34,710 bases of DNA from Acanthopleuribacter pedis (GTDB taxonomy: Bacteria; Acidobacteriota; Holophagae; Acanthopleuribacterales; Acanthopleuribacteraceae), in contig NZ_JAFREP010000057.1 in assembly GCF_017377855.1 (NCBI RefSeq), positions 1-34,710 on the forward strand, given 5' to 3'. Of this stretch, positions 17,522 to 24,949 are shown piece by piece; positions within the stretch are counted from its first letter, which is position 1, and the number at the start of each line of letters is the position of its first letter. The position numbers and the translations under genes are program-made. Under the pieces are notes generated by a model. The model saw only the letters and a list, made by a program, of their open reading frames with translations, was not told where the DNA came from and did not search any database.

Positions 17522-18800
17522 CCCAGGGGTTTGCCGCCAAGAGTCCTTCTGCGAGGGGAACGGCCGATGTCGTTCCTTCGAAAGGCAGGCCCTGTCGTTT
17601 CTCCTTCGGGAGGCAAAAAATTTGCCCCGCGGTGTGGCAGATGGTTCCTTCAGAGTATGGGCCGTCACAACCGCGGGGCGCAGTGAAAGCTTGAAGGTGA
17701 ACGATCTTGGTATTTAGAGAGCTGTGTTCCGACGATTCTAATTACCCGTTCAATCCTTCGCGCTGAGCCTCGGGTAACCACGGCTCTCGCACTTCACAAA
17801 ACCGTGGTCTAAGGAGAATCATTACAAGGGTTTAAAAACTGTGATACAGGCTTAAAGCAATGAGCGACGCATGGGCGATGCGCAAAATTAGGCGAGGTTG
17901 CAAGCGTTGAACCTAAGCGGTGACCCGAAACTTCAGGGGAAGCCCGAATGGTAGATGCAAGCGTGTCAGGCGGCACTTTTCAATCCCTGCTCGCTGGAAA
18001 GGTTTGTTTTTCCAGGAACGCGGAATACGTGGTGAGATTCCGGTGTTCAATGATCAAATGGATTCAGGATGGATGGGGAGAATGGCTTGCCTGTACCCGC
18101 ATAAGTACCCGGCCGCATCCGTCTAGATACAAAATTCCCAAGAAAACAGTTGTTTTTTCAGTCGGTGCGCGGGCAAAAAAATGGGGCGGCGCACTTTTTG
18201 GGATCCTGGATTAAATCTTGCTTTGATATATGGGTTCTGTTTCACCAGCCAAACACCCATTCTCGAATGCGAACACCCCCGCCTGCCCGCTACCTGTTTC
18301 CGGCCCTACTTTGCGCTGCTTTTCGCCTTTTGGTTGTTCCGGTCCATTATTTATTTGAAAATATATTGTAATCATTTGTAATTAAAGTACTTATGTTGAT
18401 ATTGTGAGCCTGTGAGCCAGAAGTGCCCACGCCGCGGTATCGGTAAAAAATAGGGTGGTAGCAACTGTTTTCACCGGTTGGGCGAATCATGGGAAATCCT
18501 TGTCCTTGCGCGATGAACGCATTCCTGGCTGCGAACACCTTTATTTGGAATGGTTCATGCACATCCAGGCCGTGACAGCCGTTCCCGATGGAATCGGGTT
18601 GACACAAAAACGGCTCTTTTGCTGCGATATAGGGTAAGGTTATCCTTTGAATCGCTACTCGACGCGTCCTCGCTATGTTCTTTTGACGAGTTTTCGTGTT
18701 TCGAATAGGCAAGATAACAACACGAGAGGTTGGATTTCCTACGAACAATGGACATTTTATTGAACGCCGTCCCATCAGTCGCGGCAAGGAAGGGTCATCG
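17522..18800. other. 1.3-kb region with no convincing protein gene
   Basis: Short frames on both strands overlap one another and lack family features or good ribosome-binding sites. Contents seen: an inverted repeat GCCCCGCGG (17624-17632) / CCGCGGGGC (17671-17679); a multi-hairpin segment at 17777-18048; and a strikingly AT-rich patch at about 18335-18410 that contrasts with the rest of the window and could hold the promoter of the AAA ATPase gene or mark acquired DNA. Confidence 0.5.
17777..18048 (+). ncRNA. Candidate structured RNA, possibly a group II intron remnant
   Basis: Successive local hairpins are visible: ACCACGG (17777) / CCGTGGT (17802); CGCAT-gggcg-ATGCG (17868-17882); AGGTT (17895) / AACCT (17910); CTGGAAA (17994) / TTTCCAG (18009); and GAAC..GGAAT (18016-18026) / ATTCC..GTTC (18037-18048). 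The segment GAACCTAAGCGGTGACCCG has the look of group II intron domain I sequences, but this is memory-level resemblance. No intron-encoded reverse transcriptase or domain V was found. The strand is assumed. Confidence 0.25.
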
Positions 18801-19943
18801 ATGAGCATGCAGTATTTCAACACCACCGGTCCTATCGACCCCTCGCTTCACTACCACATCCCACCACTTGAGCGCATGAACCTTGACCAGATCATGGGCC
18901 ACATCCGCCGCGGTAAGTACTTCTCTCTGCATGCACCCCGACAAAGCGGCAAAACAACCTTTCTTCGTGCGCTTCGCGATTTCTTGCACGACATCGGCGA
19001 ATTTGCGTGTTTGCAACTTAACCTCGGCAACGCGGTTACCCGTCACGCTCATTTAGAACGCGATATTCTGGCGATCCTCGCCACCCTGGCCCGTGAAGCC
19101 AAGTTCCAGCTGGGTGATACCTATCCCGACTCGATTTACCACGCGGTCCACCAGCGGGAGACCCCGCAAACCGCGCTTCAGTCTGTGCTGATGTCGTGGA
19201 CCTCGCGCATGGATCGACCGCTCGTTCTTTTATTGGACGAGGCCGACGCCCTTAAAGACGACACCCTCTATTCGGTGCTCAGCCAGTTGCGGACTGGTTA
19301 CGAATGGCGCGGTTCGCGTTTCCCCCATGCGGTGCTCCTGTGCGGCGTTGGTGATGTGAGCGCGATGCGACCGGAAGCGGTCGGTGGCCGTCTCGCCGAC
19401 ACCCTGTGTCCCTTTAATGTTTCCGCAACGACCTTGCGGTTGGGGAATTTCTCCAAGGAGCAGGTCGGTCGTCTCTTAGCGCAGCACACCAAACATACGG
19501 GCCAAGATTTCCGCCGTGAAACCGTGGAACTGGTCACCGTTTGGACCGGGGGTCAGCCTTGGCTCGTCAACAAAATGGCCGACATCTCCGTTCAACTCGC
19601 CGGTAAGCACAAAACCATTACCCCGGAGCACATTGTCTGTGCCCAGGAAGCGATGATCGACAGCCACGATCCCCATTTTCAACATTTCGCGGACCGTCTT
19701 TTGGACAACCGCGTGCGTCAAATCGTGGAACGCATTCTGGCCGGCGAAACCCGCTGGGACGCACTACCGCCCGCCGATCTCGATTACGCCTTAAACCTGG
19801 GTTTGGTTGTCGACGAGCCCCGGCTCGACATCGCCAACCCCATTTACCGCGAGGTCATTCCCCGCGCCTTGGCCAGGGCGAAAAAACTAGAGCGCCACAA
19901 ACGCCGCCAAGACGGCGCCACCGTCCTAAAATTCGAACCCTAA
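18801..19943 (+). CDS. AAA-family ATPase (AAA-like stand-alone ATP-binding protein)
   Basis: This protein is 380 residues from the ATG at 18801, chosen for AAGGAAGGG 9 nt upstream and the family-typical opening (MSMQYFNTTGPIDPSLHYHIPP). Walker A is APRQSGKT (45-52) and Walker B LVLLLDEADA (141-150); a sensor region follows (HAVLLCGVGDVSAM). The C-terminal half is helical, with WTGGQPWLVNKMADI typical of STAND-like or archaeal-type AAA ATPases. Such proteins occur as isolated genes in repeat-rich genomes and their role is unknown; a mobile-element or conflict-related function is only a guess. It is flanked by the unusual 17.5-18.8 kb gap and by minisatellite arrays. Confidence 0.75.
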   Translation: MSMQYFNTTGPIDPSLHYHIPPLERMNLDQIMGHIRRGKYFSLHAPRQSGKTTFLRALRDFLHDIGEFACLQLNLGNAVTRHAHLERDILAILATLAREAKFQLGDTYPDSIYHAVHQRETPQTALQSVLMSWTSRMDRPLVLLLDEADALKDDTLYSVLSQLRTGYEWRGSRFPHAVLLCGVGDVSAMRPEAVGGRLADTLCPFNVSATTLRLGNFSKEQVGRLLAQHTKHTGQDFRRETVELVTVWTGGQPWLVNKMADISVQLAGKHKTITPEHIVCAQEAMIDSHDPHFQHFADRLLDNRVRQIVERILAGETRWDALPPADLDYALNLGLVVDEPRLDIANPIYREVIPRALARAKKLERHKRRQDGATVLKFEP

Positions 19944-20010
19944 CCCGCGAACCGCGACGCCGGCTCCCCATAACAACGAACACATGAAAAAACATTGACG
20001 TGGCTCGTAT

Positions 20011-20394
20011 GAAAACGGATGCGGGGAAAAACAATGATCCGGTGTACCTAAAAACGGATGCGGGGAAAACAATGATCCGGTGTGCCTAAAAACGGATGCG
20101 GGAAAAATAATGATCCGGCGTACATGAAAACGGATGCAGGGAAAAACAATGATCCGGCGTGCATGAAAACGGATGCCGGGAAAAACAATGATCCGGCGTA
20201 CGTGAAAACGGATGCAGGGAAAAACAATGATCCGGCGTGCATGAAAACGGATGCGGGGAAAAACAATGATCCGGTGTGCCTAAAAACGGATGCGGGAAAA
20301 ACAATGATCCGGTGTGCCTAAAAACGGATGCGGGAAAAATAATGATCCGGTGTACATGAAAACGGATGCGGGGAAAAACATTGATCCGGCGTAC
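20011..20394. repeat. Minisatellite: ten tandem 38-39-bp units
   Basis: Ten head-to-tail units of the form AAAACGGATGCGGGGAAAAA / CAATGATCCGGCGTACAT (two halves of one unit). Units differ at a few positions and by single-base indels (38 or 39 bp). It is not a CRISPR array: there are no variable spacers. The 39-bp units would encode a 13-residue periodic peptide (KTDAGKNNDPAYM-like), but the 38-bp units and in-frame TAA codons break any long frame, so it is probably non-coding. The last unit runs directly into dispersed repeat copy 3. Confidence 0.93.
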
Positions 20395-20442
20395 ACCGGA
20401 GGTGTACGCACACCGCCATTTGGGGACCACCACTCATTTAAA
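20383..20442 (+). repeat. Dispersed ~60-bp repeat with hairpin, copy 3
   Basis: GATCCGG is followed by the hairpin CGTACA-CCGGAGG-TGTACG, then CACACCGCCATTTGGGG, ending CTCATTTAAA. It matches copies at 203-262 and 343-403. Its first bases are also the end of the last minisatellite unit, suggesting that the tandem array arose from the left flank of this element. Confidence 0.65.
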
Positions 20443-20570
20443 ACTGTGAGCCGGCGGCGAACCACGACCGGCAACACTGAAGGTGTTGTGGATTTCAGCC
20501 CTGATCAAATGGTTGTGGCACAACCATTTGCTCTGGGTCCCCGGGGGTTCCCGTCATGTAGACGCCGGCG

Positions 20571-20780
20571 GCGTCGGCATCAGATCAACAAACCGAATCG
20601 CACGTTTCATCCAATCGAAAACCCAAAGGGCGTCGGCATCAGATCAACAAACCGAATCGCACGTTTCATCCAATCGAAAACCCAAAGGGCGTCGGCATCA
20701 GATCAACAAACCGAATCGAACGTTTCATCCAATCGAAAACCCAAACGCGGCGTCGGCATCAGATCAACGAACCGAACCGC
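20571..20780. repeat. Second tandem array: 59-bp unit, about 3.5 copies
   Basis: Units start at 20571, 20630, 20689 and 20750, each opening GCGTCGGCATCAGATCAAC. The first two are nearly identical, the third differs by a few bases and a 2-bp insertion, and the fourth is partial and diverging. It is unrelated to the 39-bp array. The stretch 20443-20570 between them shows no gene. Confidence 0.92.
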
Positions 20781-20810
20781 GCGGTGCAGGGCCTTTGGGC
20801 GGGGTATGCA

Positions 20811-21320
20811 TCACAAAGCGAACTCGGCCCGAAAAACGGGTGACGCATCGCCTTTGTAGAGTTCATAGGCGAGGGTTCCGTCTTTGATTTCGAAAACCCA
20901 AATGTTTTGGTCGGTACCTTGCACCAAATCGCGGGTATAGGCATCAACGACAAAGGACTGTCGGTTTGCTTGGCCGGGATCTTTTGTGTCGCCGCCGTAA
21001 TCGGTGACCTTATCCAGGCTGCCGTCGGGCATGCGGTGTTCGTGTTTCAGACGGAGACCGGTTTGGGTGCGGGTCAGGATCCAGGTACGGGAGCGATCAT
21101 CACCAATGGCGAAAGGAATCTCGATCCGTTTGGGTGAACACTTGTGAACTTTGATCTCAAGGGTGCCGGCCAACTGATGGGTGGACTTATTGAGGGCGAT
21201 TTCGCCCTTGAAGGACTGGCCGCAGCGAGCCTGTAGGGCGTTCCAGAATTGATCTTGAGCGTTGGTCTCGCCCGCGGATAAATGGATTGTAAACAAACAG
21301 ATGCATAAAAACCGAAACAT
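20811..21320 (-). CDS. Small exported protein of unknown function
   Basis: This protein is 169 residues from the ATG at 21318-21320, with GAGAGG about 6 nt upstream. A signal peptide (MFRFLCICLFTIHLSAGETNA) is followed by a compact domain. Its conserved-looking core is QARCGQSFKGEIA, CSPKRIEIPFAIGDDRSRTWILTR, GLRLKHEHRMPDGS and VTDYGGDTKDPG. It resembles uncharacterised secreted proteins of about 170-200 residues in Gram-negative genomes that share the DRSRTW...LKH.H...DG...YGGDT string. No function is known to me. The second Cys could form a disulfide with the first. The coding end abuts the 59-bp array. Confidence 0.75.
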   Translation of the reverse strand: MFRFLCICLFTIHLSAGETNAQDQFWNALQARCGQSFKGEIALNKSTHQLAGTLEIKVHKCSPKRIEIPFAIGDDRSRTWILTRTQTGLRLKHEHRMPDGSLDKVTDYGGDTKDPGQANRQSFVVDAYTRDLVQGTDQNIWVFEIKDGTLAYELYKGDASPVFRAEFAL

Positions 21321-21405
21321 GGCGAACCTCTCAAAGCAGCGTTGTGATGAGGCCAATGCTAACACAAATTGGCGACCCCGTTTTTAGGGGCCGTCCTCCC
21401 GCGGG

Positions 21406-23493
21406 CTAGAGTTGGATTTGGCCCAAGGGCTGGACGCTGACTTTTGGGGTGAGTTCCTGATAGGACAAGACGGGAAGCGTGGGGAGTTCGTCTTCGATCA
21501 GTTTGCGGACGAAGCGACGGATGTCCATCGAGGTCAGCAGCACGGGGCGTTGTTGGCGCAGACTTAGGTCGCCGACGACATGGCGCACCTCCGTGACCAC
21601 CTCTTTTGAGGTTTTGGGGTCGAGGCTGAGGTAGCTGCCGCCCGAGGTTTGGCGGACCGCCGCGCGAATGGTTTCCTCCAAATCGGGATCGAGCATATAG
21701 GCGGCCAGCAAGTTTTGCGGCCCCGCGTATTGGTGGCTGATGTAGCGGCTCATCCCCATGCGCACGTATTCGGTTAGCAGAATGATGTCGCTTTCTTTTT
21801 GACCCCACTCGATGAGGCCCTCCATGATCGTGGGCAGGTCGCGAATCGAAAGGCCTTCCGCCACCAAGCGTTGGAAGACGTCCGCGACCCGGGTGGTGGG
21901 GATGACGCGCTGGATCTCTTTGACCAAAACATCGTAATCCTCTTCCATTTTGTCGAGCAGGTTTTGCGTTTCTTGTAGCCCAATGAAATCCGAGGCTTGG
22001 TCGTGGAGGACCTTGGAAAGGTGGTAGGCCAGAATGCGGGCGTGGTCGTAGACTTGGATTTCGGCCTCGGCCAAAAGGTCGCGGGCGGCGTCGGACACCC
22101 ACAACGCGGGTAGATCCGGCAAAAAGGGTTCGCCCTGCTCGAAGGGAATGTCGAGCATTTCCAGGTTCTCCGGCTGATCGTTGACCAGGACGTGACCGGG
22201 GCGCAGGAAACCCTCGCTGACGGGAATTTCTTTGATGGCGATGCGGTATTGGCCGGACGGCAACCGTTTGCTGAAGCGCAGGTGGATGCCGGGGAAGGGA
22301 ACGCCCAAGTCCATATAAAGCGCACGCCGGACTTGCATCAGGGTTTCGTTGAGGGCACGGGCATCGACGGATCCTTTCATGCCGCTATCGAGTTCCACCA
22401 TCAGCGGCAACGAAAACGAGAGTTTGTCGCCCTGTTGGTCGCCCGCGGGGCCGTCTTGGTTGTCATCCTCCATGCCGGGAATGGCCTGATCGGTTTCCTC
22501 CGGGTAACATTCCTGGCGCCATAACGTGATACCGACGGCGGTTACCATCCCGCCAAGGACCAAAAATGGGAACTTGGGAAAACCGGGAATGAGGGTGAAG
22601 GCGAGCAGGATGGCACCGCCGATGGCCAGCGCTTTCGGTTGTGCCAGTACTTGGGTGCCGATGTCGCCACCGAGGTGGCCGGAGTCGTCGGCGGCAACGC
22701 GGGTCACAATCACGCCGGCCGTGATGGAGATGAACAGGGCCGGGATTTGCGAGATCAGGCCGTCGCCGATGGTGAGCACGGCGAAGGTTTGCAGTGCCTC
22801 GGTGGCGCCCATGTCCTTTTGCCAGACACCGATGGCGATCCCGGCCAGAATGTTGACCGCCGTAACGATCAAACCGGCGATGGCGTCGCCTTTCACGAAT
22901 TTCATCGCCCCGTCCATCGCGCCGTAGAGTTGGCTTTCCCGTTCCAGCGACGAGCGCCGTCCCTGCGCTTCTTCCAGTTGGATGGAACCCGCGCGCAAAT
23001 CGGCGTCAATACTCATTTGTTTGCCGGGCATGGCGTCCAGGGTAAAGCGGGCGCCCACCTCGGCCACCCGTTCCGCGCCCTTGGCGATGACCAGGAATTG
23101 GACGATGGTAATGATCAAAAAGATGACCGCACCGACCACAAAGTTACCGCCGACAACCAGGTTCCCGAAGGTGTCGATGATGTCACCGGCGTAGGCGTAA
23201 AGCAGAATTTGGCGGGTGGTGGTGATGTTGAGTGCCAGCCGGAAGAGGGTGGTGAACAGGAGCAGGGTAGGGAAGGTCGAAAGCGAGAGGGCCGAGGGGA
23301 TGTAAAGCGAAAGCATCAGCAGCGAAACCGCGATGCCGAGGTTGGTCGCGATCAGCCCGTCGACCAGAACCGTGGGCAAGGGCAGCACCATCAAGGAGAT
23401 GATGGCGACAACCAGAAAAGCAAGGAAGAGGTCGTTGTATCGGGAGGCCCCCATGATGAGGGATTTGGCGCGGGGGAAGACGGCACTAACCAT
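21406..23493 (-). CDS. sctV: Type III secretion export-gate protein SctV
   Basis: This protein is 695 residues from the ATG at 23491-23493 (AAAAGGAAAC upstream); the ATG 13 codons later is an alternative. It is the FlhA/LcrD/InvA family: an N-terminal membrane part of several helices, with LSTFPTLLLFTTLFRLALNI (70-90) and the conserved RFTLDAMPGKQMSIDADLRAG (149-169), then a large cytosolic domain from about 345. SctV forms the nonameric export gate that receives substrate-chaperone complexes. It overlaps sctY by 8 nt and follows sctX-sctY exactly as in Yersinia yscXYV, so it belongs to an injectisome, not a flagellum. Confidence 0.93.
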   Translation of the reverse strand: MVSAVFPRAKSLIMGASRYNDLFLAFLVVAIISLMVLPLPTVLVDGLIATNLGIAVSLLMLSLYIPSALSLSTFPTLLLFTTLFRLALNITTTRQILLYAYAGDIIDTFGNLVVGGNFVVGAVIFLIITIVQFLVIAKGAERVAEVGARFTLDAMPGKQMSIDADLRAGSIQLEEAQGRRSSLERESQLYGAMDGAMKFVKGDAIAGLIVTAVNILAGIAIGVWQKDMGATEALQTFAVLTIGDGLISQIPALFISITAGVIVTRVAADDSGHLGGDIGTQVLAQPKALAIGGAILLAFTLIPGFPKFPFLVLGGMVTAVGITLWRQECYPEETDQAIPGMEDDNQDGPAGDQQGDKLSFSLPLMVELDSGMKGSVDARALNETLMQVRRALYMDLGVPFPGIHLRFSKRLPSGQYRIAIKEIPVSEGFLRPGHVLVNDQPENLEMLDIPFEQGEPFLPDLPALWVSDAARDLLAEAEIQVYDHARILAYHLSKVLHDQASDFIGLQETQNLLDKMEEDYDVLVKEIQRVIPTTRVADVFQRLVAEGLSIRDLPTIMEGLIEWGQKESDIILLTEYVRMGMSRYISHQYAGPQNLLAAYMLDPDLEETIRAAVRQTSGGSYLSLDPKTSKEVVTEVRHVVGDLSLRQQRPVLLTSMDIRRFVRKLIEDELPTLPVLSYQELTPKVSVQPLGQIQL

Positions 23494-23824
23494 GGTATTG
23501 TTTCCTTTTCTCACATAAAATTCGCGCCACATAGCGGCTTTGCTGCACCTCGCCCAGATGATAAAGGGCTCTGGTTTTGACGTAATAAGCAACGATTTGC
23601 AGCGGTAGGTCGAGGGCGTTGCGGGTGTATCGGCGCGCCAAACTCAAGGCATCGTGGTAAGCACCGCGCCGCAAATGGGTGAAGGCCAGGGCGAGGGCTG
23701 TTTGAGGATGGTCCGGTTGGAGCATCAGCAGCAGGGCCCAAAGGGTGGCCGCGCGGTCGCATTGGTTGTTGCGTAAATAAAATTGAGCCAGAAGGTTGAG
23801 GTAATCTATTTGATACGGCTGCAT
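23486..23824 (-). CDS. sctY: SctY-like TPR chaperone of type III secretion
   Basis: This protein is 112 residues; Yersinia YscY is about 114. It is all-helical with TPR-like repeats: YLNLLAQFYLRNNQCDRAATLWALLLML, QTALALAFTHLRRGAYHDALSLA and YYVKTRALYHLGEVQQSRYVA. YscY binds YscX and the cytosolic part of SctV (family knowledge). The gene lies between a SctX-like gene and sctV with an 8-nt overlap into sctV. The assignment rests on size, fold type and order together. Confidence 0.78.
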   Translation of the reverse strand: MQPYQIDYLNLLAQFYLRNNQCDRAATLWALLLMLQPDHPQTALALAFTHLRRGAYHDALSLARRYTRNALDLPLQIVAYYVKTRALYHLGEVQQSRYVARILCEKRKQYHG

Positions 23825-23841
23825 GCTTGCCTCTTTCGAAT

Positions 23842-24231
23842 TCAGACTTCGCGCAGGGCGAGGCGGTAGGCGTCGAGGATGTCGCGGTCGGCGACCTCGT
23901 CGTTGAGCAGGTTAAGGGCCGCGTCTAATACGGCGCGCGCTTCTTCTGTTTCGGGGTTCAACTGAGCCAGCGCGTCACGGGTCCCGGCGGCGGCTTCGCT
24001 GTAGAAACCCGGCATCAACAGGCGTTTATCGCGCAGCCGTTGATCCAAGTGCTGCACCATTTCACTGTTGAGCGAGGTGTCGGGGAAAAGGTGTTGCAGC
24101 GAGGCCTGTTTGCCCGTTTCGGCCGGAAGGCTGGGGCCGCGATGGGTTTCATCGGCGGCGGGAATCACCGGACGTCGGTCGTAAAAAACACGTTCAATGC
24201 CGCGGAACGGAGAGGTCTCGTTGCGAATCAT
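23842..24231 (-). CDS. sctX: SctX-like type III secretion protein
   Basis: This protein is 129 residues (YscX is about 122). The C-terminal half (SLQHLFPDTS, then LMPGFYSEAAAGTRDALAQLNPE and a terminal amphipathic helix) follows the YscX layout of an LxxLYPT-like segment, PGY and a helical tail. The N-terminal third is variable. YscX is an early secreted substrate that needs YscY and is required for export. SctX/SctY are confined to Ysc-type injectisomes, so this locus is Ysc-like. It is the first gene of the leftward sctXYV operon; GGAG precedes the ATG by about 7 nt. Confidence 0.68.
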   Translation of the reverse strand: MIRNETSPFRGIERVFYDRRPVIPAADETHRGPSLPAETGKQASLQHLFPDTSLNSEMVQHLDQRLRDKRLLMPGFYSEAAAGTRDALAQLNPETEEARAVLDAALNLLNDEVADRDILDAYRLALREV

Positions 24232-24391
24232 GCTTGGCTCCGGGTTATTTATAGGAATAAAGGGCGTGGGCTCGTGCCGGTAAGCGGCGGAAAGAAACCC
24301 ATCTGTTCCCTTACACGCGCCCCCCGCGCGACCTGATCGAAAAAAAATGAGCGGCCTGTGTTTTCCCTTGGTTCGTGGGTGGTTGTGGATC

Positions 24392-24650
24392 TAGCCCGCA
24401 TTTCTCACAAGGTGTTCTGCCGCGGGGCAACCCATGCGATTACTTTGTTTACTCAGTCGAGCAAGACGCGACGTAGCGCTGCTTCGCCGAATGGTCGGCC
24501 CCGCGAATGGTCGGCCCCGCGAATGGTCGGCCCCGCGAATGGTCGGCCCCGCAAATGGTCGGCCCCGCTCCATTTGCGTTTGGTCGTAACCTTCGTATGC
24601 ATCAGGCTTTCAGCTTCTTGCGACGAATCCTTGTGAGAAATGCGGGCCTA
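24392..24650 (-). repeat. MITE-like element, long copy D, between the divergent secretion operons
   Basis: It has the same terminal inverted repeats as copies A-C, but the body is inverted relative to them and more diverged. Five copies of a 16-bp unit CGAATGGTCGGCCCCG (24488-24567) occupy the place where copy A has 15-bp GGCCGCCCCGCGGAA units. It sits in the 718-bp control region between sctX and the DUF1521 gene, so it could influence both promoters. Confidence 0.85.
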
Positions 24651-24750
24651 CGGAAATGCCGCCCGGCTTGTTTTCTGCGAAAAAACGACCTTTTTTAAAG
24701 TTTTTTCGATCACCGCCTCACCCGGTCGCGTGTAGCTGGTAGAGGAGCTA

Positions 24751-24851
24751 ACCCACATGGTTCGCCAAAGCTTGTCGCGCGGGTTCGTCACGGTCCCGCC
24801 CCGTGCCCCTTCGGTCCGGGTCTTCGGCAGGATTTGGTGAGCCATGTGGGT
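24751..24851. repeat. Second palindromic element with 19-bp inverted arms
   Basis: ACCCACATGGTTCGCCAAA (24751-24769) is mirrored by TTTGGTGAGCCATGTGGGT (24833-24851) with two mismatches. A GC-rich 63-bp centre separates them. It is a small MITE- or REP-like palindrome unrelated to the AGCCCGCATTT family. It lies about 100 bp upstream of the DUF1521 gene. Confidence 0.75.
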
Positions 24852-24949
24852 TGAAGGTGCGTTGTCCTAAACGGCGTCACCGGCGCCCACTATTCGCGCC
24901 TCCATCTCCTTTGCTTATTCCCTATGACATCACCAAAGGAGGAACCCCT

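Noticed and set aside
18347..18826. Minus-strand gene of 159 codons
   Set aside because: It overlaps the AAA ATPase start, has no ribosome-binding site or recognisable domain, and crosses the AT-rich patch.
20011..20394. CRISPR array or repeat-protein gene
   Set aside because: The units abut without variable spacers, so it is not CRISPR. Single-base indels and TAA codons break the frame, so a periodic protein is unlikely.
21406..23493. Flagellar FlhA
   Set aside because: The adjacent SctX/SctY-like genes and the translocator operon are specific to injectisomes, and no flagellar genes are present.
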